From positions 1-32,481 of the forward strand of contig JBEKTY010000089.1 of NCBI GenBank assembly GCA_049515555.1: a stretch of DNA of 32,481 nt. Direction: 5' to 3'. The notes below the pieces were generated by a model. That model worked only from the letters and a program-made list of their open reading frames with translations, searched no databases and was not told where the DNA came from. Numbering within the stretch: position 1 is the stretch's first letter; the number at the start of each line of letters is the position of its first letter. Position numbers and translations under genes: made by a program. The stretch comes from JBEKTY01 sp049515555. Lineage in GTDB: Bacteria; Planctomycetota; Planctomycetia; Pirellulales; Thermoguttaceae. This document shows positions 16,974 through 24,429 of the stretch, piece after piece.

Positions 16974-17441
16974 TTAGAACAACAGCCGGCCCAAGAAAAT
17001 GGGAATGGCCCGGCCGGCGGTGGTCGCCCAGACCGGCGGCCCGGCGGCGCTGCCTTTCTCCGCAGAAGAACCGATCGCCGGCGCCGCCGGGAGCGAAGGC
17101 GGCATGACCTGCTCGGTCGAGAGCCCCGGGGCCGGAGCACTAGCGGCCGCCGGCGGCGGCACGGCGCAGATCACCTCGCACGCCCCGCATCGGCACGGCT
17201 TCGCGGGGCCCCGTGCCGGACCGGCCAGCTTCGCAGCGCAATACGGGCAAGCGTCAAACGGCGACGCGCACCTCTCGCCGCAAGAGCCCTCGGCGTGCTT
17301 CGTACAACAGGCGCCTGCCGCCTTCGGGAGCCCCTCCGGGGCAATCCGCCACTGGCAACAAGGACAAAGCGCATGCGGAATGCTCGCCACCAGCATCCCC
17401 ACGGCCAACACCAGATTCAATCCGCGGTAAGCCATCCGCAT
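16974..17441 (-). CDS. Exported Cys-rich protein of the metal-efflux locus, hypothetical
   Basis: A 155-residue protein I cannot assign to a family. It starts at ATG 17441 with a signal peptide (about residues 1-25, ending near IPHALC). The mature N-terminal half contains 13 cysteines in paired clusters: LCPCCQW, GACCTKH, SCGERC, ACPYC and CRCGACEVIC. The C-terminal half is Ala/Pro-rich and ends in a short hydrophobic stretch (IPIFLGRLLF). It is upstream of and co-directional with cusB-cusA, separated by 190 nt with a REP-like unit. Paired Cys clusters in an exported protein beside a metal pump suggest a periplasmic metal-binding or metal-handing role; this is inference. Two CxxC pairs could also be a structural zinc site. 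Confidence 0.68.
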   Translation of the reverse strand: MRMAYRGLNLVLAVGMLVASIPHALCPCCQWRIAPEGLPKAAGACCTKHAEGSCGERCASPFDACPYCAAKLAGPARGPAKPCRCGACEVICAVPPPAAASAPAPGLSTEQVMPPSLPAAPAIGSSAEKGSAAGPPVWATTAGRAIPIFLGRLLF

Positions 17442-17523
17442 CACCCTCGTACCCTCTCAAGTATACCGGGCGGGGTAACAAAAGGCCAACGCCACCTGGG
17501 GGCGGAGCCGGGTCGCGGGGGGC

Positions 17524-17551
17524 TTGCGTCGCCCGTCGGACGGATTATAAT
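17524..17551 (+). promoter_or_regulatory. Possible sigma-70-like promoter of the giant exported protein
   Basis: A perfect -10 hexamer TATAAT at 17546-17551, 16 bp after a weak -35-like TTGCGT at 17524-17529, about 90 nt before the ATG at 17643. In GC-rich DNA the -10 match stands out, but the -35 is poor, so confidence is low. Confidence 0.3.
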
Positions 17552-17642
17552 TGGCAGCAGGCCAACTCCGAGCATAAGGAAGCGTTCGGAAGGGTGGCAG
17601 TGTCTTTGCCTGGCCGGTCCCGTTAAGACAGGGAGGGGTGTC

Positions 17643-20600
17643 ATGTGGCGCAGACTCCGCCGGTCGTTGTGGCGAGTTGCCCGCAAGCCGGCGGCAAGGT
17701 CTGCTCCGCGGCGGACCGTGTTCCTGGAATGCCTCGAAGATCGAAGGCTGCTGTCGCTCAGCCTGTTCCCCATTTCCACCGTAACCGTGCCCGCCGGCAC
17801 GGCCGTCTGCGTGGCCCTCAACGGCACCGATCCCGGCCAGACGGTTAGTTTCTCGGCCACCGGCACGAACTATTCCTTGCTCACCCCCGTGGTGATGCCG
17901 CAGAGCAACAAGAGCGTGCAGATCAACGCCGAGGTGGGCGGGGTGTCGCAGAGCATGACCTTCCAGTTGTTCGATAACCTGTTCCCACTTAACGGCAGTA
18001 ATCCCAACGCCACCCTGAGCGCCATCGAGAGCCTGTTCTCCAATCATACCTACGACGGCAAGTCGTTTTACCGCGTCGCTGATTCAAACTCCGGGCCTTT
18101 CGCCGTGCAGGGTGGCGTGAGCCCGACCAACTCAGAACCGACCTTCAACGACCAGTTCGATCCGAACCTGCAATTCACTTCCGCCTCCACCGACGCGAAC
18201 ACCGTTAACTCCGGCGGCGTGCTGGCCATGGCCAACTACGGGCCGGACACCAACACGACGGAATTCTTCATCACCACGCAAGCCTGCCGGTATCTCGACT
18301 ACAACTACACGATCTTCGGCTTCCAGACGACCGGCCAGACGGTGCGGCAGCAGATCGCGGCCCTGCCCGTCACGGGATCTTACGACCTTTTGGACACCCC
18401 GGTGACGATCAACTCCGCCTCGATATTTGCGGATACGCAGAACGGCGTGCTCATGTTGCGGGCGGCCCCGGGCACCACCGGCCAGCTCACCGTCACCGTT
18501 ACCGCCTCCGACGGCACGAACAGCCCGGTGCAGCAGACGTTTACCGTGAATGTCGTCGCCGACACGGGCCTGGTCACCGCCGACCCTTGGGCCTCGGTCG
18601 TCCCGCCGGCCCCCACTGTTACGTTCGCCAACGGGCAGACGAGTCTTGCGACCACCGCGAACAACAGCAGCCCGCAGAAAGGAATCACTTTCAACCTCGC
18701 GAACCTTATTCCCGGCGACTTGGCTACCGTTTACGCCAACGGCAACCCCATCTACAGCACGTTTCCCGCCGGATCGACGGTCACCGTTACGACCGACGGC
18801 ACGAAGACGCTGGCCGACGGCAGCTACGACATTACCGCGATCCAAACGCTCTTGAACAAGACGGTAATGCTGGGCGCCCGCAGCGAGAAGGCCAACGTGC
18901 CGAGCCTCGACTCGCAGCCCGCCACGCTGACGGTTTCCACTGCGCCGCCCCAAATCAGCTCCGTCGCCCCCACCACCGCCACGGTCGATCAGCAGTATAC
19001 ATACCAGGTTCTGGCCAGCTCGGCCGCCACCCCGCTCAGCTACAGCCTGGTTACGTCGCCCGCCAACATGAGTATCTCCGACACGGGCCTGGTCACTTGG
19101 ACGCCCAACAGCAGCCAGGTTGGGCCTCAGGCGGTCGACATCCGCGTTACCGACCAGGCGGGCCAGACGAGCGACCAGACGTTTACGATAACCACAGCCG
19201 CGCCGGCAACGCAGTTCCTGGTCAGCGCCCCGGCGAGCGCCACCGCCGGCAAGGCGTTTGCGTTCACGGTGACGGCGGAGGACCAGAACGACAACCCGGC
19301 CACGAGCTATGCGGGGACGGTCCATTTCACCAGCAGCGACCCGGCGGCCGTGTTGCCGCCCGATACCACCTTGACCAACGGCGTGGGCACCTTCAGCGCC
19401 ACGTTGATGACCGGCGGCAGCCAGACGCTGACCGCCACGGACACGGTCAACAGCTCGATTGCCGGCACAAGCGGCGCGGTAAACGTCGCGGCCACCCCGG
19501 TTGTTATGGGTATCAGTCCTTCGGCAGGGCCGCTGGCCGGCGGCGTCTCGGTGACCATTAGCGGCGCGAACCTGGCCGGGGCCACGGCCGTCATGTTCGG
19601 CAAGGCGGCGGCGAAGTTCGCCATTACGACGGCTACACAGATCGTAGCCACCAGCCCGGCGGGCAAGGCCGGCACGGTCGACGTGACGGTGGTGACGGCC
19701 AAGGGTACGTCAACAACGTCGGCCCTCGATCAGTTCACTTACGTTGCGGCGCCGACCGTCACAAAGATCAGCCTCGCGGCGGGGCCCACGGCGGGCGGCA
19801 CCCGGGTGGCCATCAGCGGCGCCAACCTGGCCGGGGCCACGGCGGTCTATTTCGGCAAGGCCAAGGTGACTGCTGCGCTGGGCAGCACCCCGGCCGGCCA
19901 GATCGTCGCGACAAGTCCGGCGGGCACGGCGGGCATCGTGGACGTGACCGTGGTGACGGCGGGCGGCACGTCGAAGGTCACGGCGGCCGACAACTTCACC
20001 TATGTCGCCCTTCCGGCGGTCACGAAGCTCGCCCCCGCGGCCGGGCCAGCGGCCGGCGGCACGCTGGTGACGATCAGCGGCACGAACCTGGCCGGCGGCA
20101 CGGTGCTCTTCGGCACGCAGCAGGCGAAGCTCAAGAGCGTCAAGGCGAAACAGATCGTGGCGGTCAGTCCCGCGTTCCTGGCCGGCACCGTGGACGTGAC
20201 CGTGACAACCGCCGGCGGCAGATCGAGCTATATAGCGGCCGATCGCTTCACCTATACCGGGGCACCGGCGGTCAGCGGCCTGGCGCCCCCCTCGGGCGGC
20301 CTGAAAGGCGGCGCCGTCGTGACCATCAGCGGCACGAATCTGGCGGGCGCCACGGCGGTCCGGTTCGGCAAGGTCCTGGCCAAGATCCAGAGCACAGCGG
20401 CCACCCGGATCGTGGTCGTCAGCCCGGCGGGCAACGCCGGCACGGTCGACGTCACCGTGGTCACGCCGGACGGTACATCGCCCGTGAACCGCCCGGCCGA
20501 CCGCTTCAGCTACATGACCGGGTACACCGTCGAGAAGATCACCGACGCGGCCGGCGACATCGAGTATCAGATGCTGGAAAACGGCTTTCAGTTTGGAACC

Positions 20601-22982
20601 CTGCTCCAAACGCCCCCAGGCGCCGTCGGTTTCCGCGGGCATCCGGATCAAAGCGACATCAACGGTTGGGGAACCACGGTGCAGGAGAACGTGTACATTG
20701 CCGGCGCCGGCGTTGACGCCACCGGGGGCGCGGTCATCAGCGCGGTAGCCGGACGCAACGGCATCCGGGTCAGCGCTGGAGGAGACGTGCCCTCCCCGCT
20801 CGGAACTGCGGGAACCTGGAGCTGGAGTTCCACGATCAGCTATGACCCGGCTCAACAGAAGATAACGCTCGCCGGCAGCACCGCGGTTACTCTCGGCACG
20901 TTATTGTCCGGCGACATGAATGTCGGGCGCGACGACAGTAATTACCTGTACGACTACCCGCTCAACGGCGGCGGTGTTGGACCTACCGGAGACATGAAGT
21001 CGGTAAGCTTCATTTATGGCCCTGACCAACCCGTCCGTGAAGACCAGTGGACGCCGCTTCCCGGATTGGAAGGCACTTCGCCGCAAGATTCCAGCGATGA
21101 CGTCACTACGACGGTCTGGGGACAGGTCAACAAGTCTGACCCCAATCAGGCAGCCGTTGCCAAGCCGACCGTCGAGCGCGAGATCATTTCCACCGACCCC
21201 GCAACAAGGTTGATCGTCGGGTGCAACTGGGACTCCACACAAGTCGGTTACCAATACGACAACATTGGCGTCGAGCAGATCGTGCGGCCGCAGAATACCA
21301 GCGCCACAAGCTTTGAATTCCAGAACGCGGAAACCTGGACCCTGCCCGACACAAGCAACCCGACCGTCACCGCGACCGCGCAAGTCGCAGCGACCAACGA
21401 GCCGGTGCTGACGGGGACGGCAAATCCCTCGTCTCCCAGCGACGGAATTGCCCGGGTAATCGTTGTTGTCGTAGGGGCCGATACAAGGCAAACGCTTACG
21501 GCGACAGTTAACGGCACAAGTTGGAGCGCGGCAGTCCCCGTGGCACTGCCCGGCGGGACGTACAATGTCCAGGCCACGGCCACCGACGAGGCGGGCAACA
21601 CGGCCTTCGCCACTGGTACGTTGACGGTGACCACCAAGACGACGCCCGCCTTCAGCAACCTGTCGGCGCCGACGATTGCCGCCGGCACGGCCTCCACGAC
21701 GCTCTCGGGCACGATCTCGCTCGTGCCTGCCGGCGAAAGCGTGATGATCATCCTTGATGGCGTAACGCAGTTCGCGGCGGTCGACAGCTCGGGCAATTTC
21801 TCCAGTTCCTTTGACACGCGGGCCCTTCCGGTGGCCGATTCGCCCTACACGATTAGCTACGTCTACGAGGGCGACGCCGATCTCAACAGGGTCGACACCA
21901 TCCAGACCTTGACTGTCTTCGCCACGGGTCCGAACATCGTCACCGTGGCTGGCACCCTCGGGAGCACGAACGCAGGCTATAGCGGCGACGGCGGGGCGGC
22001 CACCGCGGCCAAGCTGAATACGCCCTTCAGCGTCGCGGTCGATTCGGCCGGCGACATCTTCATCGCCGACACTAAGAACAACGTCATCCGCGAAGTCGAT
22101 CACCTGACGGGCGATATCAGCACCGTCGTGGGCGGCGGGAGTAACAACGACCCGCAGTTCAAGGGGCCGGCCAGCGGCGCCGCCGGCGTCGAATTGAGCT
22201 TCCCCAACAGCATCGTGCTGGATTCGGCGGGCAATCTCTATATCGCCGACAACGGCGCCAACGTGATCCGCAAGGTAGTCGGGCTGGGCACCGCCAATGC
22301 CACCATCAGCACCGTGGCCGGCACCGGAACCGGGGCCTACGGTGGCGACGGCGGAGCGGCCACGGCCGCGTATCTGAATAATCCCGCCGGCGTCGCCGTG
22401 GACTCCTTCGGCGACATCTTCATCGCCGACACGGCCAACAACGTGATCCGCGAGGTTAATACCAGCGGTGTGATCAGCACCGTGGCGGGCACCGGGACCG
22501 AAGGCAACAGCGGCAACGGCGGACTGGCCACCGCCGCCACGCTGAACGAGCCGCAGAGCATCGCCGTGGACCCCTTCGGCGACATCTTCATCGCCGACAC
22601 GAGCAACAACGTGATCCGCGAGGTCGTTAGGGCCACGGGCGATATCAGCGCCGTGGCCGGCGGCGGCTGCAGCACCGCCGCCAGCTACAGCGGGTCGCCG
22701 CTCTTCGTCCAGCTCTCCTTCCCGCTGGCCGTGGCGCTCGACGCGGCCGGCAACCTCTATGTGGCCGACACCAACAACAACGTGGTTCGCAAGATCACCG
22801 CAGTGGGCACCGTCAATGCGATGATCAGCACCATCGCGGGCGACGGCACCGGCGGCGCCACGGGCGACGGCGGACCGGCCACCGCCGCGGAATTGAGCAG
22901 TCCCGTTGACGTGGCGGTGAACGCCGCCGGGCAGGTCTTCATCGCCGACGCCGGCAACAACGCCATCCGCCGCGTGGGATGA
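17643..22982 (+). CDS. Giant exported multidomain protein: cyclophilin, Ig-like, IPT/TIG and NHL repeats
   Basis: A 1779-residue secreted protein. ATG 17643 follows AGGGAGGGG and gives the planctomycete leader MWRRLRRSLWR plus LECLEDRRLLSLS. About residues 80-272 are a cyclophilin-type peptidyl-prolyl isomerase domain: YDGKSFYRVAD (FxR catalytic Arg), FAVQGG, GVLAMANYGPDTNTTEFFIT and YNYTIFGFQTTG. Next come a putative cadherin/Ig-like domain (SYSLVTSPANMSISDTGLVT), a bacterial Ig domain, and four IPT/TIG domains (about 618-960) that repeat AAGPxAGGTxVxISGxNLAGA and SPAGxAGTVDVTVVT. A unique region follows at about 960-1235, then two more Ig-like domains. The C-terminus (about 1430-1779) consists of NHL repeats with GDIFIADTxNNVIREV, probably one beta-propeller. 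Several motifs repeat at DNA level, so recombination or misassembly is possible. Likely surface-associated; ligand unknown. Confidence 0.9.
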   Translation: MWRRLRRSLWRVARKPAARSAPRRTVFLECLEDRRLLSLSLFPISTVTVPAGTAVCVALNGTDPGQTVSFSATGTNYSLLTPVVMPQSNKSVQINAEVGGVSQSMTFQLFDNLFPLNGSNPNATLSAIESLFSNHTYDGKSFYRVADSNSGPFAVQGGVSPTNSEPTFNDQFDPNLQFTSASTDANTVNSGGVLAMANYGPDTNTTEFFITTQACRYLDYNYTIFGFQTTGQTVRQQIAALPVTGSYDLLDTPVTINSASIFADTQNGVLMLRAAPGTTGQLTVTVTASDGTNSPVQQTFTVNVVADTGLVTADPWASVVPPAPTVTFANGQTSLATTANNSSPQKGITFNLANLIPGDLATVYANGNPIYSTFPAGSTVTVTTDGTKTLADGSYDITAIQTLLNKTVMLGARSEKANVPSLDSQPATLTVSTAPPQISSVAPTTATVDQQYTYQVLASSAATPLSYSLVTSPANMSISDTGLVTWTPNSSQVGPQAVDIRVTDQAGQTSDQTFTITTAAPATQFLVSAPASATAGKAFAFTVTAEDQNDNPATSYAGTVHFTSSDPAAVLPPDTTLTNGVGTFSATLMTGGSQTLTATDTVNSSIAGTSGAVNVAATPVVMGISPSAGPLAGGVSVTISGANLAGATAVMFGKAAAKFAITTATQIVATSPAGKAGTVDVTVVTAKGTSTTSALDQFTYVAAPTVTKISLAAGPTAGGTRVAISGANLAGATAVYFGKAKVTAALGSTPAGQIVATSPAGTAGIVDVTVVTAGGTSKVTAADNFTYVALPAVTKLAPAAGPAAGGTLVTISGTNLAGGTVLFGTQQAKLKSVKAKQIVAVSPAFLAGTVDVTVTTAGGRSSYIAADRFTYTGAPAVSGLAPPSGGLKGGAVVTISGTNLAGATAVRFGKVLAKIQSTAATRIVVVSPAGNAGTVDVTVVTPDGTSPVNRPADRFSYMTGYTVEKITDAAGDIEYQMLENGFQFGTLLQTPPGAVGFRGHPDQSDINGWGTTVQENVYIAGAGVDATGGAVISAVAGRNGIRVSAGGDVPSPLGTAGTWSWSSTISYDPAQQKITLAGSTAVTLGTLLSGDMNVGRDDSNYLYDYPLNGGGVGPTGDMKSVSFIYGPDQPVREDQWTPLPGLEGTSPQDSSDDVTTTVWGQVNKSDPNQAAVAKPTVEREIISTDPATRLIVGCNWDSTQVGYQYDNIGVEQIVRPQNTSATSFEFQNAETWTLPDTSNPTVTATAQVAATNEPVLTGTANPSSPSDGIARVIVVVVGADTRQTLTATVNGTSWSAAVPVALPGGTYNVQATATDEAGNTAFATGTLTVTTKTTPAFSNLSAPTIAAGTASTTLSGTISLVPAGESVMIILDGVTQFAAVDSSGNFSSSFDTRALPVADSPYTISYVYEGDADLNRVDTIQTLTVFATGPNIVTVAGTLGSTNAGYSGDGGAATAAKLNTPFSVAVDSAGDIFIADTKNNVIREVDHLTGDISTVVGGGSNNDPQFKGPASGAAGVELSFPNSIVLDSAGNLYIADNGANVIRKVVGLGTANATISTVAGTGTGAYGGDGGAATAAYLNNPAGVAVDSFGDIFIADTANNVIREVNTSGVISTVAGTGTEGNSGNGGLATAATLNEPQSIAVDPFGDIFIADTSNNVIREVVRATGDISAVAGGGCSTAASYSGSPLFVQLSFPLAVALDAAGNLYVADTNNNVVRKITAVGTVNAMISTIAGDGTGGATGDGGPATAAELSSPVDVAVNAAGQVFIADAGNNAIRRVG

Positions 22983-23000
22983 TGACGCGGTCTCTGCCCG

Positions 23001-23040
23001 CCCTCACCCTAACCCTCTCCCGGAGGGAGAGGGGACCGGT
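23001..23040. repeat. REP-like unit supplying the C-terminus of the amidohydrolase
   Basis: A unit reading CCCTCACCCTAACCCTCTCC, then CGGAGGGAGAGGGGACC, the right half of the bipartite elements. The convergent giant-protein gene stops at 22982. On the minus strand, this unit encodes the last residues VPSPSGRGLG and the TGA (23004-23006) of the amidohydrolase. Confidence 0.85.
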
Positions 23041-24275
23041 TCTTGTCCACGAAAATACGTTCTGAGCACCGGGCACTCGGAATCGAGTAGCAGCTCGTGG
23101 GGATCGGCGGCATGGTGTTCCGGCAGGGCGACCACGACCAGGTTGGCCCACTTGCCCGGCTCCAGGCTGCCGAGTTGGTCCTGAAGGCCCAAGGCCCGGG
23201 CGCCGCCGAGCGTGCCCAGCTCGACGATGGTTTCCGGCCGGACGCTCGCGTGGGTGCGGGCGGCCAGACGCATCTCGGCCAACAGGCTCAGGTCCGGCAC
23301 CGAGGCCCGGCTGTCGGTGCCCAGGGCCACGGTCGCCCCGGCGGCGAGCAGTCTGGCAAGTGGATATGGTTTGTGGCCGAACCAGGCATGGCTGCGTGGG
23401 CAGTAGACAACGGCCATGTTCTGCCGGTGTGCGGCCAGAAAGCCGATCTCTTCGTCGCCCAGATAATTGCCGTGGATGACCAAGGCCCGATGGGCGCGGG
23501 CCAAGGTTCGCAGATAACCGATGGCCCCGGCGGCGGGCGCCATGGCCGTGGGGTCCCATTTATCGAGCGACTGCAAGAGGGCGGCCAATGGTCCGCCCCC
23601 GGTCCGCAGCAGCTCCATCTCCTCTGGCGACTCGGCCAGATGGAACGCCAGCGGGACGCGATTGGTCGCCGACAGCGCAACCGCCTGGCGGAGCAACTCA
23701 GCATGAACGGTGTAGGGGGCATGCGGGCTGAGCCCCGGCCGCAGGTGGAAAGCACTGCTGGGCAAGCCGGCAGTGGCACCCAGCCCCATGAGGTGTTGCC
23801 GGGCGAGGTCCGTGGCCGCCGCCACTTGCTCGATCCGCGGCGCGATCAGCTCCAGAAAAAGGGTCGTTTCGCAGGGGCAGTTTCGCAGATCCTCGACCCG
23901 CCAGCCGGGCTGGGCAATGTCGCCGAGCATAGTGGTGCCCAACCGCAGACTTTCCCGCAGCCCCTGGGCGACGGCCGACGGCCGGCCAGGCGCCCTTTGG
24001 CGGCGGTGCGCCATTACCGAGCGGATGAAATCGACGATTCCCACGCCCGGATGACCAAGCGGGGCAGGCACGTCGCTGAGGTCCAGGTGCACGTGGGCAT
24101 TGACCAGGCCCGGCAGGATGGCGGCATTGCCCAGGTTCTCGATCGGGCCGGCCGCCGGATTGCCGCCCACCGCGACGATTCGTCCGGCTTGGAATGCAAC
24201 GGTCGCGTCGGCCATCGGACGGCCGGCGACGGGAAAGACATAGCGGGCTCGCAAGCAGCGGGTTGATGGATTCAC
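23004..24275 (-). CDS. Amidohydrolase, candidate aminofutalosine deaminase (MqnX-like)
   Basis: A 423-residue metal-dependent deaminase/amidohydrolase of the chlorohydrolase/SAH-deaminase group. Metal and catalytic residues are visible: HxH in GLVNAHVHLDL (His 61 and 63), His 212 and Glu 215 in FHLAESPEEMELL, His 268 in ALVIHGNYLG, and Asp 321 in VALGTDSRASVPDL. A substrate-side block is LSPHAPYTVHAELL. In the futalosine pathway of menaquinone synthesis, one route uses an amidohydrolase that deaminates 6-amino-6-deoxyfutalosine. Because mqnA and mqnC lie upstream on the same strand, that is the leading guess; SAH or guanine deaminase-like activity is the alternative. It starts at GTG 24275. 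The last 10 or so residues are encoded by a REP-like repeat, and a repeat fragment lies in frame at 23753-23781. Confidence 0.85.
   Translation of the reverse strand: MNPSTRCLRARYVFPVAGRPMADATVAFQAGRIVAVGGNPAAGPIENLGNAAILPGLVNAHVHLDLSDVPAPLGHPGVGIVDFIRSVMAHRRQRAPGRPSAVAQGLRESLRLGTTMLGDIAQPGWRVEDLRNCPCETTLFLELIAPRIEQVAAATDLARQHLMGLGATAGLPSSAFHLRPGLSPHAPYTVHAELLRQAVALSATNRVPLAFHLAESPEEMELLRTGGGPLAALLQSLDKWDPTAMAPAAGAIGYLRTLARAHRALVIHGNYLGDEEIGFLAAHRQNMAVVYCPRSHAWFGHKPYPLARLLAAGATVALGTDSRASVPDLSLLAEMRLAARTHASVRPETIVELGTLGGARALGLQDQLGSLEPGKWANLVVVALPEHHAADPHELLLDSECPVLRTYFRGQEPVPSPSGRGLG
23753..23781. repeat. Fragment of the CACTGCTGG...CAGTGGCACCC repeat inside the amidohydrolase
   Basis: This 29-bp stretch resembles the arm-loop-arm of the 10700-10763 repeat family and forms an imperfect hairpin (cactgctgg with ccggcagtgg). 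It encodes LGATAGLPSSA just before FHLRPGLSPHAPYTV, a variable helix-loop where extra residues would be tolerated. The assignment as an inserted repeat is inference from similarity. Confidence 0.55.
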
Positions 24276-24295
24276 GGGCGTACGATCCGAGAACC

Positions 24296-24425
24296 GGTCC
24301 CCCTCTCCCTCCGGGAGAGGGCCGGGGTGAGGGGAACCTGTGCTGGTGATGAAAACTCGATAGGCCGGCCCCTCACCGATTTCCCCTCACCCTAACCCTC
24401 TCCCGGAGGGAGAGGGGACCGGGCG
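24296..24425. repeat. REPIN-like bipartite inverted element, copy B (130 bp)
   Basis: It has the same two inverted REP-like units and the same total length as 10503-10632. The outer units are near-identical, and the middle has diverged apart from a shared right-of-centre block (CCGATTTCCCCTCACCCTAA). It fills the 154-nt gap between the permease-CPBP stop and the amidohydrolase start. Confidence 0.88.
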
Positions 24426-24429
24426 CCCG

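Noticed and set aside
17295..17642. Upstream extension of the giant exported protein
   Set aside because: It is antisense to the Cys-rich gene and lacks a leader; the planctomycete export motif starts just after ATG 17643.
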